The translations under genes were made by a program, and so were the position numbers. A DNA stretch of 34,339 bases from Clostridia bacterium (GTDB lineage Bacteria > Bacillota > Clostridia > Oscillospirales > CAG-272). This document shows positions 15,205-23,456 of this stretch, in pieces. The number at the start of each line of letters is the position of its first letter. Positions within the stretch are counted from its first letter, which is position 1. Location: assembly GCA_017467105.1 (NCBI GenBank), contig JAFTSU010000019.1, positions 1 through 34,339 of the forward strand. The letters run 5' to 3'. Below the pieces are notes generated by a model. The model saw only the letters and a list, made by a program, of their open reading frames with translations, ran no database searches and was not told where the DNA came from.

Positions 15205-16236
15205 TTAAAAGCAGCCTCTACTTCCACAATCCTCAACTCCGGAGCATCTGTGACAGAGCTCGTTGTTGCACTTTCCTACGGAGAGATAGTTCACTATATT
15301 ATCCACAGTGATCTCAGCGATATTGTCAAGCGCCTCCTCTGTGAAGAATGCCTGGTGTGAGGTCAGGATCACGTTGGGCATGGAAATCAGTCTGGAGAGG
15401 ATGTCGTCATCAAGTATATGTCCGGAGCAATCCTCAAAGAACAATTCAGACTCTTCCTCGTAAACGTCAAGGCAGGCCGCGCCGACCTTGCGGGACTTAA
15501 TAGCGACAAGCAGCGCCTCGGCATCAACCAGAGCGCCTCTGGACGTGTTTATGATCACAACACCCTTTTTACATTTCTGAAGCGCTTCTTCGTCTATTAA
15601 ATGATAGGTCTCCTCCGTAAGAGGGCAGTGAAGAGAGATCACGTCACTTTCCCGGAACAGCTCGTCCGCAGTGACGTATTGCACGCCGCTGCGTATAAGA
15701 TCCTCTGCGGGATATTTATCGTATGCCAGGACCTTCATACCGAATCCGAGGCAGATGTTGATAAAGGCTATGCCGATCTTACCCGTTCCGACCACTCCGA
15801 CAGTCTTGCCGTGAAGGTCGAAGCCCAGCATCCCATTCAAGCTGAAATTAAACTCTCTGGTTCTGTTATACGCCTTGTGTATACGTCTGACAGAGGTAAG
15901 AAGGAGCGCTATCGCATGCTCTGCAACAGCATAAGGCGAGTACGCGGGTACACGCAGAACGTGAAGCTTGCCATAGGCGTGCTTCATATCAACGTTGTTG
16001 AAGCCCGCGCATCTCAGGGCGACGAGCCTGACTCCCATCTCATAAAGCTTGTCTATGACCGGTGCGGATACCGTATCGTTTACGAATACGCAAACTCCGT
16101 CTGCCCCCGCCGCAAGCTCGACGGTATCCTCGGTAAGCTTGGTCTCATAGTACTTTATCTCTAATCCACGCTTTGATGCGTACGTCTCAAAGTATTTTTT
16201 GTCATATGGCTTCGTATCAAAAAATGCAATTTTCAT
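15205..16236 (-). CDS. ldhA: D-2-hydroxyacid dehydrogenase (D-lactate type) with Cys-rich tail
   Basis: This 343-residue protein starts at ATG 16236 (MKIAFFDTKPYDKKYF) behind GGAGAGGAGA; a longer frame from 16284 has no ribosome site. It has the NAD motif G150-T-G-K-I-G155, catalytic R233 (NTSRG), a Glu in the LDVYEEES segment and H294 (TSHQAFFT), matching fermentative D-lactate dehydrogenases. Pyruvate reduction regenerates NAD in the cytoplasm. The last 21 residues are unusual, with C323, C328, C331, C337 and C342 in GKCNNELCHRC and DCGSRGCF. The gene is divergent from a Crp/Fnr regulator and next to the oxygen-defence genes, so redox control is plausible. Confidence 0.9.
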   Translation of the reverse strand: MKIAFFDTKPYDKKYFETYASKRGLEIKYYETKLTEDTVELAAGADGVCVFVNDTVSAPVIDKLYEMGVRLVALRCAGFNNVDMKHAYGKLHVLRVPAYSPYAVAEHAIALLLTSVRRIHKAYNRTREFNFSLNGMLGFDLHGKTVGVVGTGKIGIAFINICLGFGMKVLAYDKYPAEDLIRSGVQYVTADELFRESDVISLHCPLTEETYHLIDEEALQKCKKGVVIINTSRGALVDAEALLVAIKSRKVGAACLDVYEEESELFFEDCSGHILDDDILSRLISMPNVILTSHQAFFTEEALDNIAEITVDNIVNYLSVGKCNNELCHRCSGVEDCGSRGCF

Positions 16237-16321
16237 ATTATATCTCCTCTCCGGATGAACTATCATCCATCTGTGGCAGAGCATAACGGTGTTCGAAATT
16301 TCTTCTTTCGCTCTCTTGCTC

Positions 16322-16350
16322 TTGATTTTCTGAGATCATTATAGTATAAT
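16322..16350 (+). promoter_or_regulatory. Promoter of the Crp/Fnr regulator
   Basis: TTGATT, 17 bp, TATAAT, 41 bp before the ATG at 16392. A perfect palindrome follows at 16365-16380, about where the transcript begins. Confidence 0.75.
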
Positions 16351-16364
16351 GTTATCATAAATGA

Positions 16365-16380
16365 TGTTGAAATTTCAACA
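16365..16380. promoter_or_regulatory. Perfect 16-bp palindrome, likely operator of the Crp/Fnr gene
   Basis: TGTTGAAATTTCAACA is perfectly self-complementary and sits between the -10 box and the ribosome site (AAAGGAG, from about 16380), where a bound dimer would block transcription. Its core GAAATTTC recurs at 16295-16302 (TGTTCGAAATTTC, left half nearly kept), 59 bp upstream of the lactate dehydrogenase start. Autoregulation plus control of ldhA is inferred. Confidence 0.6.
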
Positions 16381-16391
16381 AAGGAGAAAAA

Positions 16392-17051
16392 ATGGTAAAA
16401 AATATCGAAATTCTCAAAAAATGCCCTCTCTTTGACGGTATAGCCGAGGATGATCTCGTCAGGATGCTGACCTGCCTGTCCGCGAAAACTGTATTCTTCG
16501 ACAAAAAATATACGGTTTTCGCCGAGGGAACGACCGCGTCACATATAGGAATACTGCTATCGGGAGAGGTGCAGATAGAGTTGAACGATTACTACGGTAA
16601 CAGAAGCATCTTGGAGAGCGTGTCGCCATCCGAGATATTCGCCGAAGCCTACGCCTGCTCGGGAACGGAGCCGCTTCCCTTCTCGGTAGTTTCCAGCGAG
16701 CCGTCCGAGGTCATGCTGATAGAATGCTCGCACATACTGGAAATCTGTCACAACGGCTGCGGCTTTCACCACAAGCTCATATATAATCTAATGAAGGCTC
16801 TGGCGGTGAAGAACCTGCGCTTCCACAAAAAAATAGAAATCACCTCTAAGAGAACCACCAGAGAAAAGCTATTAACCTATCTTTCGCTTGAGAAGAAGAG
16901 GCACGGAAAAGCAAGCTTTGATATTCCCTTCGACCGTCAGGAGCTGGCGGATTATCTGGAGGTGGAGAGGACGGGCTTATCCGCCGAGATCTCAAAGCTC
17001 AAGAGCGAGGGAGTAATAGATTGCAGAAAGAACCACTTCACAGTGCTTTAA
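16392..17051 (+). CDS. Crp/Fnr-family transcriptional regulator
   Basis: This 219-residue protein has an N-terminal cyclic-nucleotide-type beta-roll (about 8-115, GTTASHIGILLSGEVQIEL) and a C-terminal winged helix (about 148-218, DRQELADYLEVERTGLSAEI as the helix-turn-helix). It lacks the N-terminal cysteine cluster of FNR, so a 4Fe-4S sensor of that kind is unlikely, although C11, C28, C89, C111, C119 and C123 are present. Such regulators in anaerobes often sit beside stress genes (hcp, rubredoxin). AAAGGAG lies 6 bp before the ATG. It is divergent from ldhA and is probably autoregulated through the palindrome at 16365-16380. Confidence 0.9.
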   Translation: MVKNIEILKKCPLFDGIAEDDLVRMLTCLSAKTVFFDKKYTVFAEGTTASHIGILLSGEVQIELNDYYGNRSILESVSPSEIFAEAYACSGTEPLPFSVVSSEPSEVMLIECSHILEICHNGCGFHHKLIYNLMKALAVKNLRFHKKIEITSKRTTREKLLTYLSLEKKRHGKASFDIPFDRQELADYLEVERTGLSAEISKLKSEGVIDCRKNHFTVL

Positions 17052-17167
17052 ACCTGTATACCCTATCTCGTGTTAAGTTTATTATCTTTTAGAGCACGCA
17101 TAATATTCAAGATGGGGATAATTTGCTGCATAAAGAAGTATACATTTGCTCCGATTGATCAAGTATT

Positions 17168-17202
17168 AAAAAACGGCTGCAACTACGATACAGCCGTTTT
17201 AA
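17168..17202. terminator. Terminator between the Crp/Fnr and GNAT genes
   Basis: AAAACGGCTG and CAGCCGTTTT form a 10-bp stem with T-runs on both strands, suitable for both converging genes. Confidence 0.8.
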
Positions 17203-17221
17203 TGTTCTAGGTCAAAAAACG

Positions 17222-18148
17222 TTATTTACTAAAAGAAACAAAGACTCTGTAGGTTGTAAATCCGGCGCGATCGTATATAGACGTGGCGGGCCCGGCCATT
17301 GGAGTGCTTTGCGCCCAAGCGAAGTCAAGACCGTCCTGCTTCATTGAAAGGAGGGTTTCTGCAAGCAGTATCTTACCAAGTCCCAGTCCTCTGAATTTTT
17401 CATTAACACCAAAAGGACCGAACCTCTCAGGTGCGCTGTAGGGATCTCCGTAAACGGTACATCCGATCACGTCGCCGTCCTTCAAGATAATATGATACTT
17501 GGAATAGTCCATAGTCTCAAGCAGTTGACGGCGAAATCTGTGAACCCATCCGGGAAGATATGCCGAAAGAAGAGACGTTACGTATCTCTCGGAAAGTGTG
17601 GTAAAAACAAATCCATCCCTCTCCCGCTCCTCTCTCAAGAGGCGAAGCTCTTCTGGATACTCATATTTAGAGAGATCAAGTCTTATTGATCTGTGACTTG
17701 CGCCCTCTGTATATCCGTGCTCCTTCAAGGCTTCAAGGATAATTGCGCGTTCTGAGTCTATACCGGGATAGAAGTAGTTTGGAGTGTATCCGCCGACGGA
17801 TATCCTGCGGTCACCGAAGCCGTATACGTACTCCTCCGCCGCGGAAATGAGAGAATCAATGGCTACGCTCGTATACTTTTGATTACATTTTACTCCTATT
17901 GCGTTGATATACCCCTTATCCGTGTCGAGTTTTCCCCCGTTATCTACGGGTACACGTCTAATTATAGCAAGGATAAAGCCTACTATTTCTCCTTCGTATT
18001 CGTATAGGAAAAATCCTCTCTCGTCGTAGTTTGGGTCAAGCAATATATTCTTGACAAATGTCCTGTTATCTATTATGCTGTGAGGGGTCACCTCATTCCA
18101 CAGCCTAATTACTTCTTCTATATCTTTGCCGTTGAAATTTCTGATCAT
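17222..18148 (-). CDS. GNAT-family N-acetyltransferase (tandem domains)
   Basis: This 308-residue protein carries two GNAT-like halves. The C-terminal one has the full acetyl-CoA motif FGVNEKFRGLGLGKILL (about 247-263) followed by YDRAGF. The N-terminal one (EGEIVGFILAI, about 52-62, and INAIGVKCNQKYTSVAIDSL) is degenerate in its loop, so only the second site is probably active. The acceptor substrate is unknown. AAAGGAAG precedes the ATG. It lies 62 bp downstream of the NamZ-like gene on the same strand, so the two may form a unit that handles amino sugars or peptides. Confidence 0.88.
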   Translation of the reverse strand: MIRNFNGKDIEEVIRLWNEVTPHSIIDNRTFVKNILLDPNYDERGFFLYEYEGEIVGFILAIIRRVPVDNGGKLDTDKGYINAIGVKCNQKYTSVAIDSLISAAEEYVYGFGDRRISVGGYTPNYFYPGIDSERAIILEALKEHGYTEGASHRSIRLDLSKYEYPEELRLLREERERDGFVFTTLSERYVTSLLSAYLPGWVHRFRRQLLETMDYSKYHIILKDGDVIGCTVYGDPYSAPERFGPFGVNEKFRGLGLGKILLAETLLSMKQDGLDFAWAQSTPMAGPATSIYDRAGFTTYRVFVSFSK

Positions 18149-18210
18149 TTTGCTTCCTTTCTAACAAATTGGGATCAAAAACGCGGATACGTTATGCTGT
18201 TTTCTGTATT

Positions 18211-19380
18211 TTAGTAGAGAAGATATTTTCTCCGTCTTTCCTCAAAGGCTATAGCATCCGCCTCCCACTTATCTAAGAGTGCCAGAGGACTCTCTCCTCG
18301 TTCAATTATGCTGTGAAGCTCATCCGTGCCAAGTCTCTTCCTTGCCCAGAATCTCGCAACCTTAAAATCGAATATCCACTTATCCGGAGCATAAAGCTTC
18401 TGCAAAGCATCCATAATATGAAGCTGTGTCCTCACCGCACGGAAGCTATCTCTGTTTCTGATCGTTATAAGTACTCCGTTGCAGGGCAATGGTGTTTTCT
18501 GACTGTCCACAGTAGTTGCCATATTGAATTTGGGTACGAAATATACGTCATCAAAATCTCTGGAATTAAGCTCGGTAGCCAGCTCCTCCGAGGAAAACGC
18601 GGGAAGGCCTATAAACTGGTACGGTGTGGTGGACATTCTGCCGAACGAGATATTACTTCCCTGCATAAGTCCAACTGTACAAAAATAAAGAAAGCTGTCG
18701 GGAGTTGGCATATTCGGTGTTGGCGGCAACCATAGAAGTCCGGTTTCATCATACCACATATCTCTCTTCCAGCCCTCCATTTTGAGAACTGTTAGCTTTG
18801 CTCCGATGCCCTTCTCCTCGTTATACATATAGGCAAGCTCGCCGACGGTCATACCGTGACGAAGCGGATAATCAAATCCGCAGAGCAAATTCGGAACGTA
18901 GGCGTCGGGAATATTTCCCTCAACGATATCACCTCTTATTGGATTTGGTCGGTCCAGAACTATCATCTCACAGCCTGCCTGTGCGGCAGCATCCACAAGG
19001 TAGATCATCCAAGGAGTAAAGGTCCAATGTCTGACTCCAGAGTCCTGAGTACAGTAAACCACCGCGTCAACCTGAGAAAGATACGACACGGGTGGGCGCC
19101 TTTCCGGAAAATCGTACAGCGATATCACTGGTATGCCCGTTTTTTCATCTATTCCCGCCTCGTCGTGCTCACCGGGCTGAAAATTACATCTGACACCGTG
19201 CTCCATTCCCAAAATGAATGCCACGTCCGCCCATTTTTCCTCCACGATAACGTCAAGGAGCAATCTGCCGTCGCCCATAATAGCAGTTGCGTTTATCATC
19301 AGCGCGATTTTCTTACCGCGGATCTTTTCTCTGAGTGACTCCTCCGCAAGCTTGACCGCGCCACCTATCCACTTTTTCAT
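18211..19380 (-). CDS. DUF1343 / NamZ-like exo-N-acetylmuramidase family protein
   Basis: This 389-residue protein keeps the DUF1343 motif set: MEHGVRC (59-65), TQDSGVRHWTF (111-121, matching the DIQDxGxRxYTY block), LDRPNPIRGDIVEG (142-155), LRHGMTVGELAYMYN (173-187), PPTPNMPT (219-226) and GSNISFGRMSTTP (241-253). The characterised member, NamZ of Bacillus subtilis, removes terminal MurNAc from peptidoglycan fragments. Here there is no signal peptide, so it should act in the cytoplasm on imported material, and several consensus residues differ (TQ for DIQ, FGRMS for EGRGT), which may mean a different substrate. It lies downstream of an AraC gene and upstream of a GNAT gene. Confidence 0.85.
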   Translation of the reverse strand: MKKWIGGAVKLAEESLREKIRGKKIALMINATAIMGDGRLLLDVIVEEKWADVAFILGMEHGVRCNFQPGEHDEAGIDEKTGIPVISLYDFPERRPPVSYLSQVDAVVYCTQDSGVRHWTFTPWMIYLVDAAAQAGCEMIVLDRPNPIRGDIVEGNIPDAYVPNLLCGFDYPLRHGMTVGELAYMYNEEKGIGAKLTVLKMEGWKRDMWYDETGLLWLPPTPNMPTPDSFLYFCTVGLMQGSNISFGRMSTTPYQFIGLPAFSSEELATELNSRDFDDVYFVPKFNMATTVDSQKTPLPCNGVLITIRNRDSFRAVRTQLHIMDALQKLYAPDKWIFDFKVARFWARKRLGTDELHSIIERGESPLALLDKWEADAIAFEERRRKYLLY

Positions 19381-19558
19381 ATTTTTTCCTTTCAGATAAT
19401 ACTTTTTCGCTCGTTTTCGCTACGTTATCTTACCAATCCCTGCACGTCAGATCCACGTGCTCTCTCTTTTCAGTTACGGTCTAGAGAAGACGCAAGAATT
19501 ATCAGCGCACGACAAACGCTTACGCTTAGTCGAAGCTCCAAGGCACCTGATCCACAGA

Positions 19559-20389
19559 TCACTTCCGACAGTCACGTCCGTCTCCCCCACGCTTAGCGAA
19601 CTGCTTAGGAGAATAACCGTATGCCTGCAAAAAGGATCTGGAGAAATGCGCCAGCGAGCCAAATCCCGCCTCCATAGCCACCTCAGTCACCGACATTTTA
19701 CCGGACAGCAAAAGATTTCGCGCGTAACTTAGGCGCATCCCCTTGAGATACTCTCCGAAGTTCACCCCTATTCGCTCCTTAAAGAGCATACTGAAGTAAT
19801 TTGGAGTATACCCCATATACGACGAGGCGTCGCTTACAGTTATGGGATAGTGAAAATTGGACTGCAGATATCCAAGCACCCGATTCACAAACACGCCTGA
19901 CGGAGCCTCTACTACAGCCGGCATTTCCCTTACCGCAAGTATGACCAGCTGCTGCACCAAGGTGCGCAGCATAGTTGCCGAGCCTGGCTGTTGCCGAGCC
20001 GCTCCGCACTCATCCAACAGAGCTTCAAGGATAAAGCGCATACGCTCTCCCGTAGCCTCAGTCAAATTAATGTGAGCCGGAAACCGTCTGATGTCGCATA
20101 GCTCCGACAGCTCCCCGTCAAGTATATCATAGGAGAACTTAACTCCGTAATACTCAAAGCTCTCGCCCTCGTTAACTATATTCATATGAAAATCGGCAGG
20201 GGAAAGAATGAACAGATCTCCCGTTGAAAACGGATGATCTACGCCGTTGATCTGTTGAATTCCTCTGCCGTCAATGATCAAAGTAAGCAAAAAATGATGA
20301 TGACCGTGCAGAGATGATGATTTGTCGCTCCTTACGTGATATGCGTCGCACAATGTATCCGGCATATTCCATCTTACAGGTATGCTCAT
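19559..20389 (-). CDS. AraC-family transcriptional regulator
   Basis: This 276-residue protein has an N-terminal cupin sensor (HGHHHFLLTLIIDG at about 29-42, FSTGDLFILSPADFHM at about 54-69) and C-terminal double helix-turn-helix (about 170-268) ending AGFGSLAHFSRSFLQAYGYS, PKQF. It faces the beta-propeller gene across a 182-bp AT-rich region and precedes the NamZ-like gene on its own strand, so it probably controls both. Its ligand could be a cell-wall sugar, but this is inference from neighbours only. Confidence 0.9.
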   Translation of the reverse strand: MSIPVRWNMPDTLCDAYHVRSDKSSSLHGHHHFLLTLIIDGRGIQQINGVDHPFSTGDLFILSPADFHMNIVNEGESFEYYGVKFSYDILDGELSELCDIRRFPAHINLTEATGERMRFILEALLDECGAARQQPGSATMLRTLVQQLVILAVREMPAVVEAPSGVFVNRVLGYLQSNFHYPITVSDASSYMGYTPNYFSMLFKERIGVNFGEYLKGMRLSYARNLLLSGKMSVTEVAMEAGFGSLAHFSRSFLQAYGYSPKQFAKRGGDGRDCRK

Positions 20390-20571
20390 TTTTCACTCCT
20401 CCTTTCTATCAAGGTTATTATAGCATAGGCTGTGGTATTTTTCTATAGTTTTTTTATTAATCGTAGAAAAAATCAAAAATATAATCAATACTGACAAGCA
20501 ATATCTTTTCTACTCAACTATAATAATAATTGCTATAATATAATTTTTACGCTTTATGAAAGGGAAAAAGG

Positions 20572-22605
20572 ATGAAAACTAAATACACGGTAATGAAGAA
20601 TAAGGATAGAGACTTCTTCAAGCTCATTCCTCAGACAGGCGTGACACATATGCTGTGCCTCGACGACCCCAAGCATAACGCCATATGGGATATGGCAGTA
20701 TCTCCCGAGGGAAGAGTCTTCTTCTCCGTATGTGGAGAAAGCTACGAGGCGCTGTACGCTAGACTCTACGAATACGATCACAAAAACAAAAAATTCATAA
20801 GACATATGGCACTCGAGGATAAGATACTGATGAGTCCGCACTCACTGAGGACCAGCAAATTTCATACCGCCCTTTCATTTATCGGCGACGGCAGGATCCT
20901 TACCACCACTCACACCACCTCTCCGGCACCAACTCACCCTACCTGGATGCCATATCAGTTTGCAGGTCATCCCTACGAGAGCTATCCCGGATCTAACCTT
21001 TTAATATATGATTACAATACGGGCGAGTGCCGCGGTCTCGGTCTTATATCCCCTCACGATACGACCTACGGCGCGACCTACGACCCGAAAAACGGAGACT
21101 ACTTTGCTATCACCTGGATGCGCGGAACAGGATACGTGTATAACGTTCATACAGGCAAGCTTCGCTGTCTTGGTCAGGTATCGGACACCCACACGAGCCG
21201 CACCTTCCTCCTCTCCGACGGACATATTTACGGCTCTACCTACTCCGGCGCAATGTTCAGATACAATACGGATATAAGAGAGCTTGAGTTCCTGGGTGTT
21301 AACGCGCCAGGACTTATCAGACACGCCCGTGAGGTCAACGGAATTCTATACTTCACTACCGGGCCTTGCTCCGTTCCCGGAAGAGGTCAGGAGCTGTACG
21401 CGTACGATCTGGAAACGAGAAAGATAACCACAATAGGCAGACCCGTTCCGAAGGCGGAGTCTCTGACGGGTGACCCAAACGTATTCTACAACGCCTACGG
21501 TATGGCGTTCGACTCAAAAAACCGTATGTGGTACGGTTGTATGACCTTTATTCCCAATCACCGTTACGTTGGAACAAGACTTTATATGTGGGATTTCCTT
21601 AACGGCAATGAGCCTGTGGACTGTGGATTCCTCGGCTCACCGGAGCGGACACTCAGCATAACCGCAGAGATGCATATCGTTGACGACGTGCTGTACGTTT
21701 CCGACGGTAACCACACCTCATACGAGGATACACCCTCGGGAATTCTGGCTATAGATCTTGAAAAATTCGTGCCGGCGCTCGACAGCGAAGAGAGACTTTT
21801 CTCTCACGATTTCGTGAATTATATTCCATATCAGAAGGAAGCTGCAGAGTGGTATCCTAAGGATGATTTTGCCGAGTGTATGAAGAAATATGACCGGTAT
21901 TTTGAGAATACTGTAATGTATTTTAACGACTTTCTGGCAGAAAACGCGCCGTACGCATCCTTTGGCAAAAAGACCGCAATAAGCGTATGGGAGAAAATCG
22001 GGCACGGCAAGGCTGAGGTGAAGAAGATCGAATGGACCTCAGATGACACCTTCCGTATTATAGCGGGAGACGAAAAGCGCTACAGCATCGAATGCAAAAT
22101 AGACGCTAACAGTAAGGCGCATATCGAAAGCATCACGAGCATTCAAAGCAAGGAGATCTCCAATCTTCTCGCGCCCGTGCCGGACGTTAAGCTCCCCGCT
22201 ATTCAGGGCAGACGATATCTGGCAAAGGCGGAAAGCTCCGTTCTGCTGGATGACGGCTCAATACTTGTTGGAACAGCAGATGCTTTACTGGCAATCATAC
22301 ATAACGGTAGTGTATATTCTCTTGGTCAGACCTGCTCTGCCGGTGGAGTTCACTCTCTCTCAAAAGCGCCTGACGGCACCGTATACGGTGTTTCCGGTCA
22401 CCCACTCGGCACAGGTCAGCTCTTCAGATACAACAAGGACGAGGGTTTGATCTCTATGGGTATGATACCCGAGGTATTCTCCGAGTGTGGAAGAAACGTA
22501 GGTATATACCGTCCTGTAGCAGTAGCCGTAAGCCCCGACGGAAAATATCTCGCTGTTGGCGGCGCAGATGAAATGAGCGGAGTCGTTATTCTCGAGCTTA
22601 TTTAA
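20572..22605 (+). CDS. Large cytoplasmic beta-propeller protein, function unknown
   Basis: This 677-residue protein has no signal peptide or membrane segment. It shows repeated short beta-blade patterns: LLIYDYNTGECRGLG, YVYNVHTGKLRCLG, AMFRYNTDIRELEFLG, ELYAYDLETRKITTIG, with inter-blade phrases such as HDTTYGATYDPKNGDYFAIT. A second set of blades follows residue about 540 (SVLLDDGSILVGTADALLAI, GQLFRYNKDEGLISMG, VAVSPDGKYLAVGG). A region without blades (about 410-510) is inserted between. Propellers with such phrases include polysaccharide lyases and sugar-binding sensors. I cannot assign a family. It is monocistronic, divergent from an AraC regulator, and ends at a strong terminator. No strong -35 box is visible, as expected for an activated promoter. 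Confidence 0.75.
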   Translation: MKTKYTVMKNKDRDFFKLIPQTGVTHMLCLDDPKHNAIWDMAVSPEGRVFFSVCGESYEALYARLYEYDHKNKKFIRHMALEDKILMSPHSLRTSKFHTALSFIGDGRILTTTHTTSPAPTHPTWMPYQFAGHPYESYPGSNLLIYDYNTGECRGLGLISPHDTTYGATYDPKNGDYFAITWMRGTGYVYNVHTGKLRCLGQVSDTHTSRTFLLSDGHIYGSTYSGAMFRYNTDIRELEFLGVNAPGLIRHAREVNGILYFTTGPCSVPGRGQELYAYDLETRKITTIGRPVPKAESLTGDPNVFYNAYGMAFDSKNRMWYGCMTFIPNHRYVGTRLYMWDFLNGNEPVDCGFLGSPERTLSITAEMHIVDDVLYVSDGNHTSYEDTPSGILAIDLEKFVPALDSEERLFSHDFVNYIPYQKEAAEWYPKDDFAECMKKYDRYFENTVMYFNDFLAENAPYASFGKKTAISVWEKIGHGKAEVKKIEWTSDDTFRIIAGDEKRYSIECKIDANSKAHIESITSIQSKEISNLLAPVPDVKLPAIQGRRYLAKAESSVLLDDGSILVGTADALLAIIHNGSVYSLGQTCSAGGVHSLSKAPDGTVYGVSGHPLGTGQLFRYNKDEGLISMGMIPEVFSECGRNVGIYRPVAVAVSPDGKYLAVGGADEMSGVVILELI

Positions 22606-22639
22606 GATGTAATTTCAACTATAGTTTGCATTTTTATAC

Positions 22640-22674
22640 AAAAAGAGCAAGAGTTCAACTCTTGCTCTTTTTTA
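22640..22674. terminator. Bidirectional terminator after the propeller gene
   Basis: AAAAAGAGCAAGAGT, loop TCA, and its complement form a 15-bp perfect stem with T-runs on both sides; it also ends the converging liv operon. Confidence 0.9.
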
Positions 22675-22726
22675 TTATTGGCTAATTATCTACGTGTAAA
22701 AGAGTAAATATTCGGTTTTGCAGCTA

Positions 22727-23437
22727 TTAGCCGCCAAGATACGCGCGTCTGATCTCCTCGTCGCCGAGAAGCTCGGAGCCGGTTCCGGTTTTAACCATCC
22801 TACCGGTTTCCAGAACGTAAGCGCGGCTGGCTATGCTGAGCGCCTTCTTCGCATTCTGCTCAACCAGTAGCACCGTTGTGCCCTGCTTATTTACCGCCTG
22901 TATCATATCAAAAATGATATTAACGTAAAGAGGAGAGAGGCCCATAGACGGCTCGTCCAGAAGCAAAAGCTTTGGGGATGACATCATCGCGCGGCTCATC
23001 GCCAGCATCTGCTGCTCTCCGCCGGAGAGAGTGCCCGCTATCTGAGAGGATCGCTCCTTTAGAATCGGGAAATGGGAATACATTTCCTCCAGGCGCATCT
23101 CAAACTCCGCCTTGCTCTTCTTGATAAAGAAGCCCATTTTAAGATTTTCGTAAACGGTAAGCTCCTGGAAGATCCTGCGTCCCTCGGGAACCTGAGCGAT
23201 ACCAAGCCCTATAAGCTTATGTGCCTGAGTGTGAGTTATGTCACTTCCGGCAAAATGAACGCTGCCGCCCGCCTTGGATATAAGACCGTTTACAGAGTGC
23301 ATAATAGTGGTTTTTCCCGCGCCGTTTGCGCCGATGAGAGCCACTATCTCGCCCTCATTTACATCAAAGGAAACGCCCTTGATGGCTTTGATAAGACCGT
23401 AGTTGACCTGCAGGTCACGAACTTCAAGTAATGCCAT
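22727..23437 (-). CDS. livF: Branched-chain amino acid ABC transporter ATPase LivF
   Basis: This 236-residue ABC ATPase has Walker A GANGAGKT (36-43), signature LSGGEQQ (137-143), Walker B LLLLDEP (157-163) and the LivF-specific YVNIIFDMIQ and TVLLVEQN stretches. It pairs with LivG to power uptake through LivH/LivM. ATG 23437 is preferred: AAAGGG precedes it, while a TTG at 23467 overlaps the livG stop. It is the last gene of livKHMGF, 19 bp after livG. Confidence 0.95.
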   Translation of the reverse strand: MALLEVRDLQVNYGLIKAIKGVSFDVNEGEIVALIGANGAGKTTIMHSVNGLISKAGGSVHFAGSDITHTQAHKLIGLGIAQVPEGRRIFQELTVYENLKMGFFIKKSKAEFEMRLEEMYSHFPILKERSSQIAGTLSGGEQQMLAMSRAMMSSPKLLLLDEPSMGLSPLYVNIIFDMIQAVNKQGTTVLLVEQNAKKALSIASRAYVLETGRMVKTGTGSELLGDEEIRRAYLGG

Positions 23438-23456
23438 TTTCGACCCTTTCTTTCCT

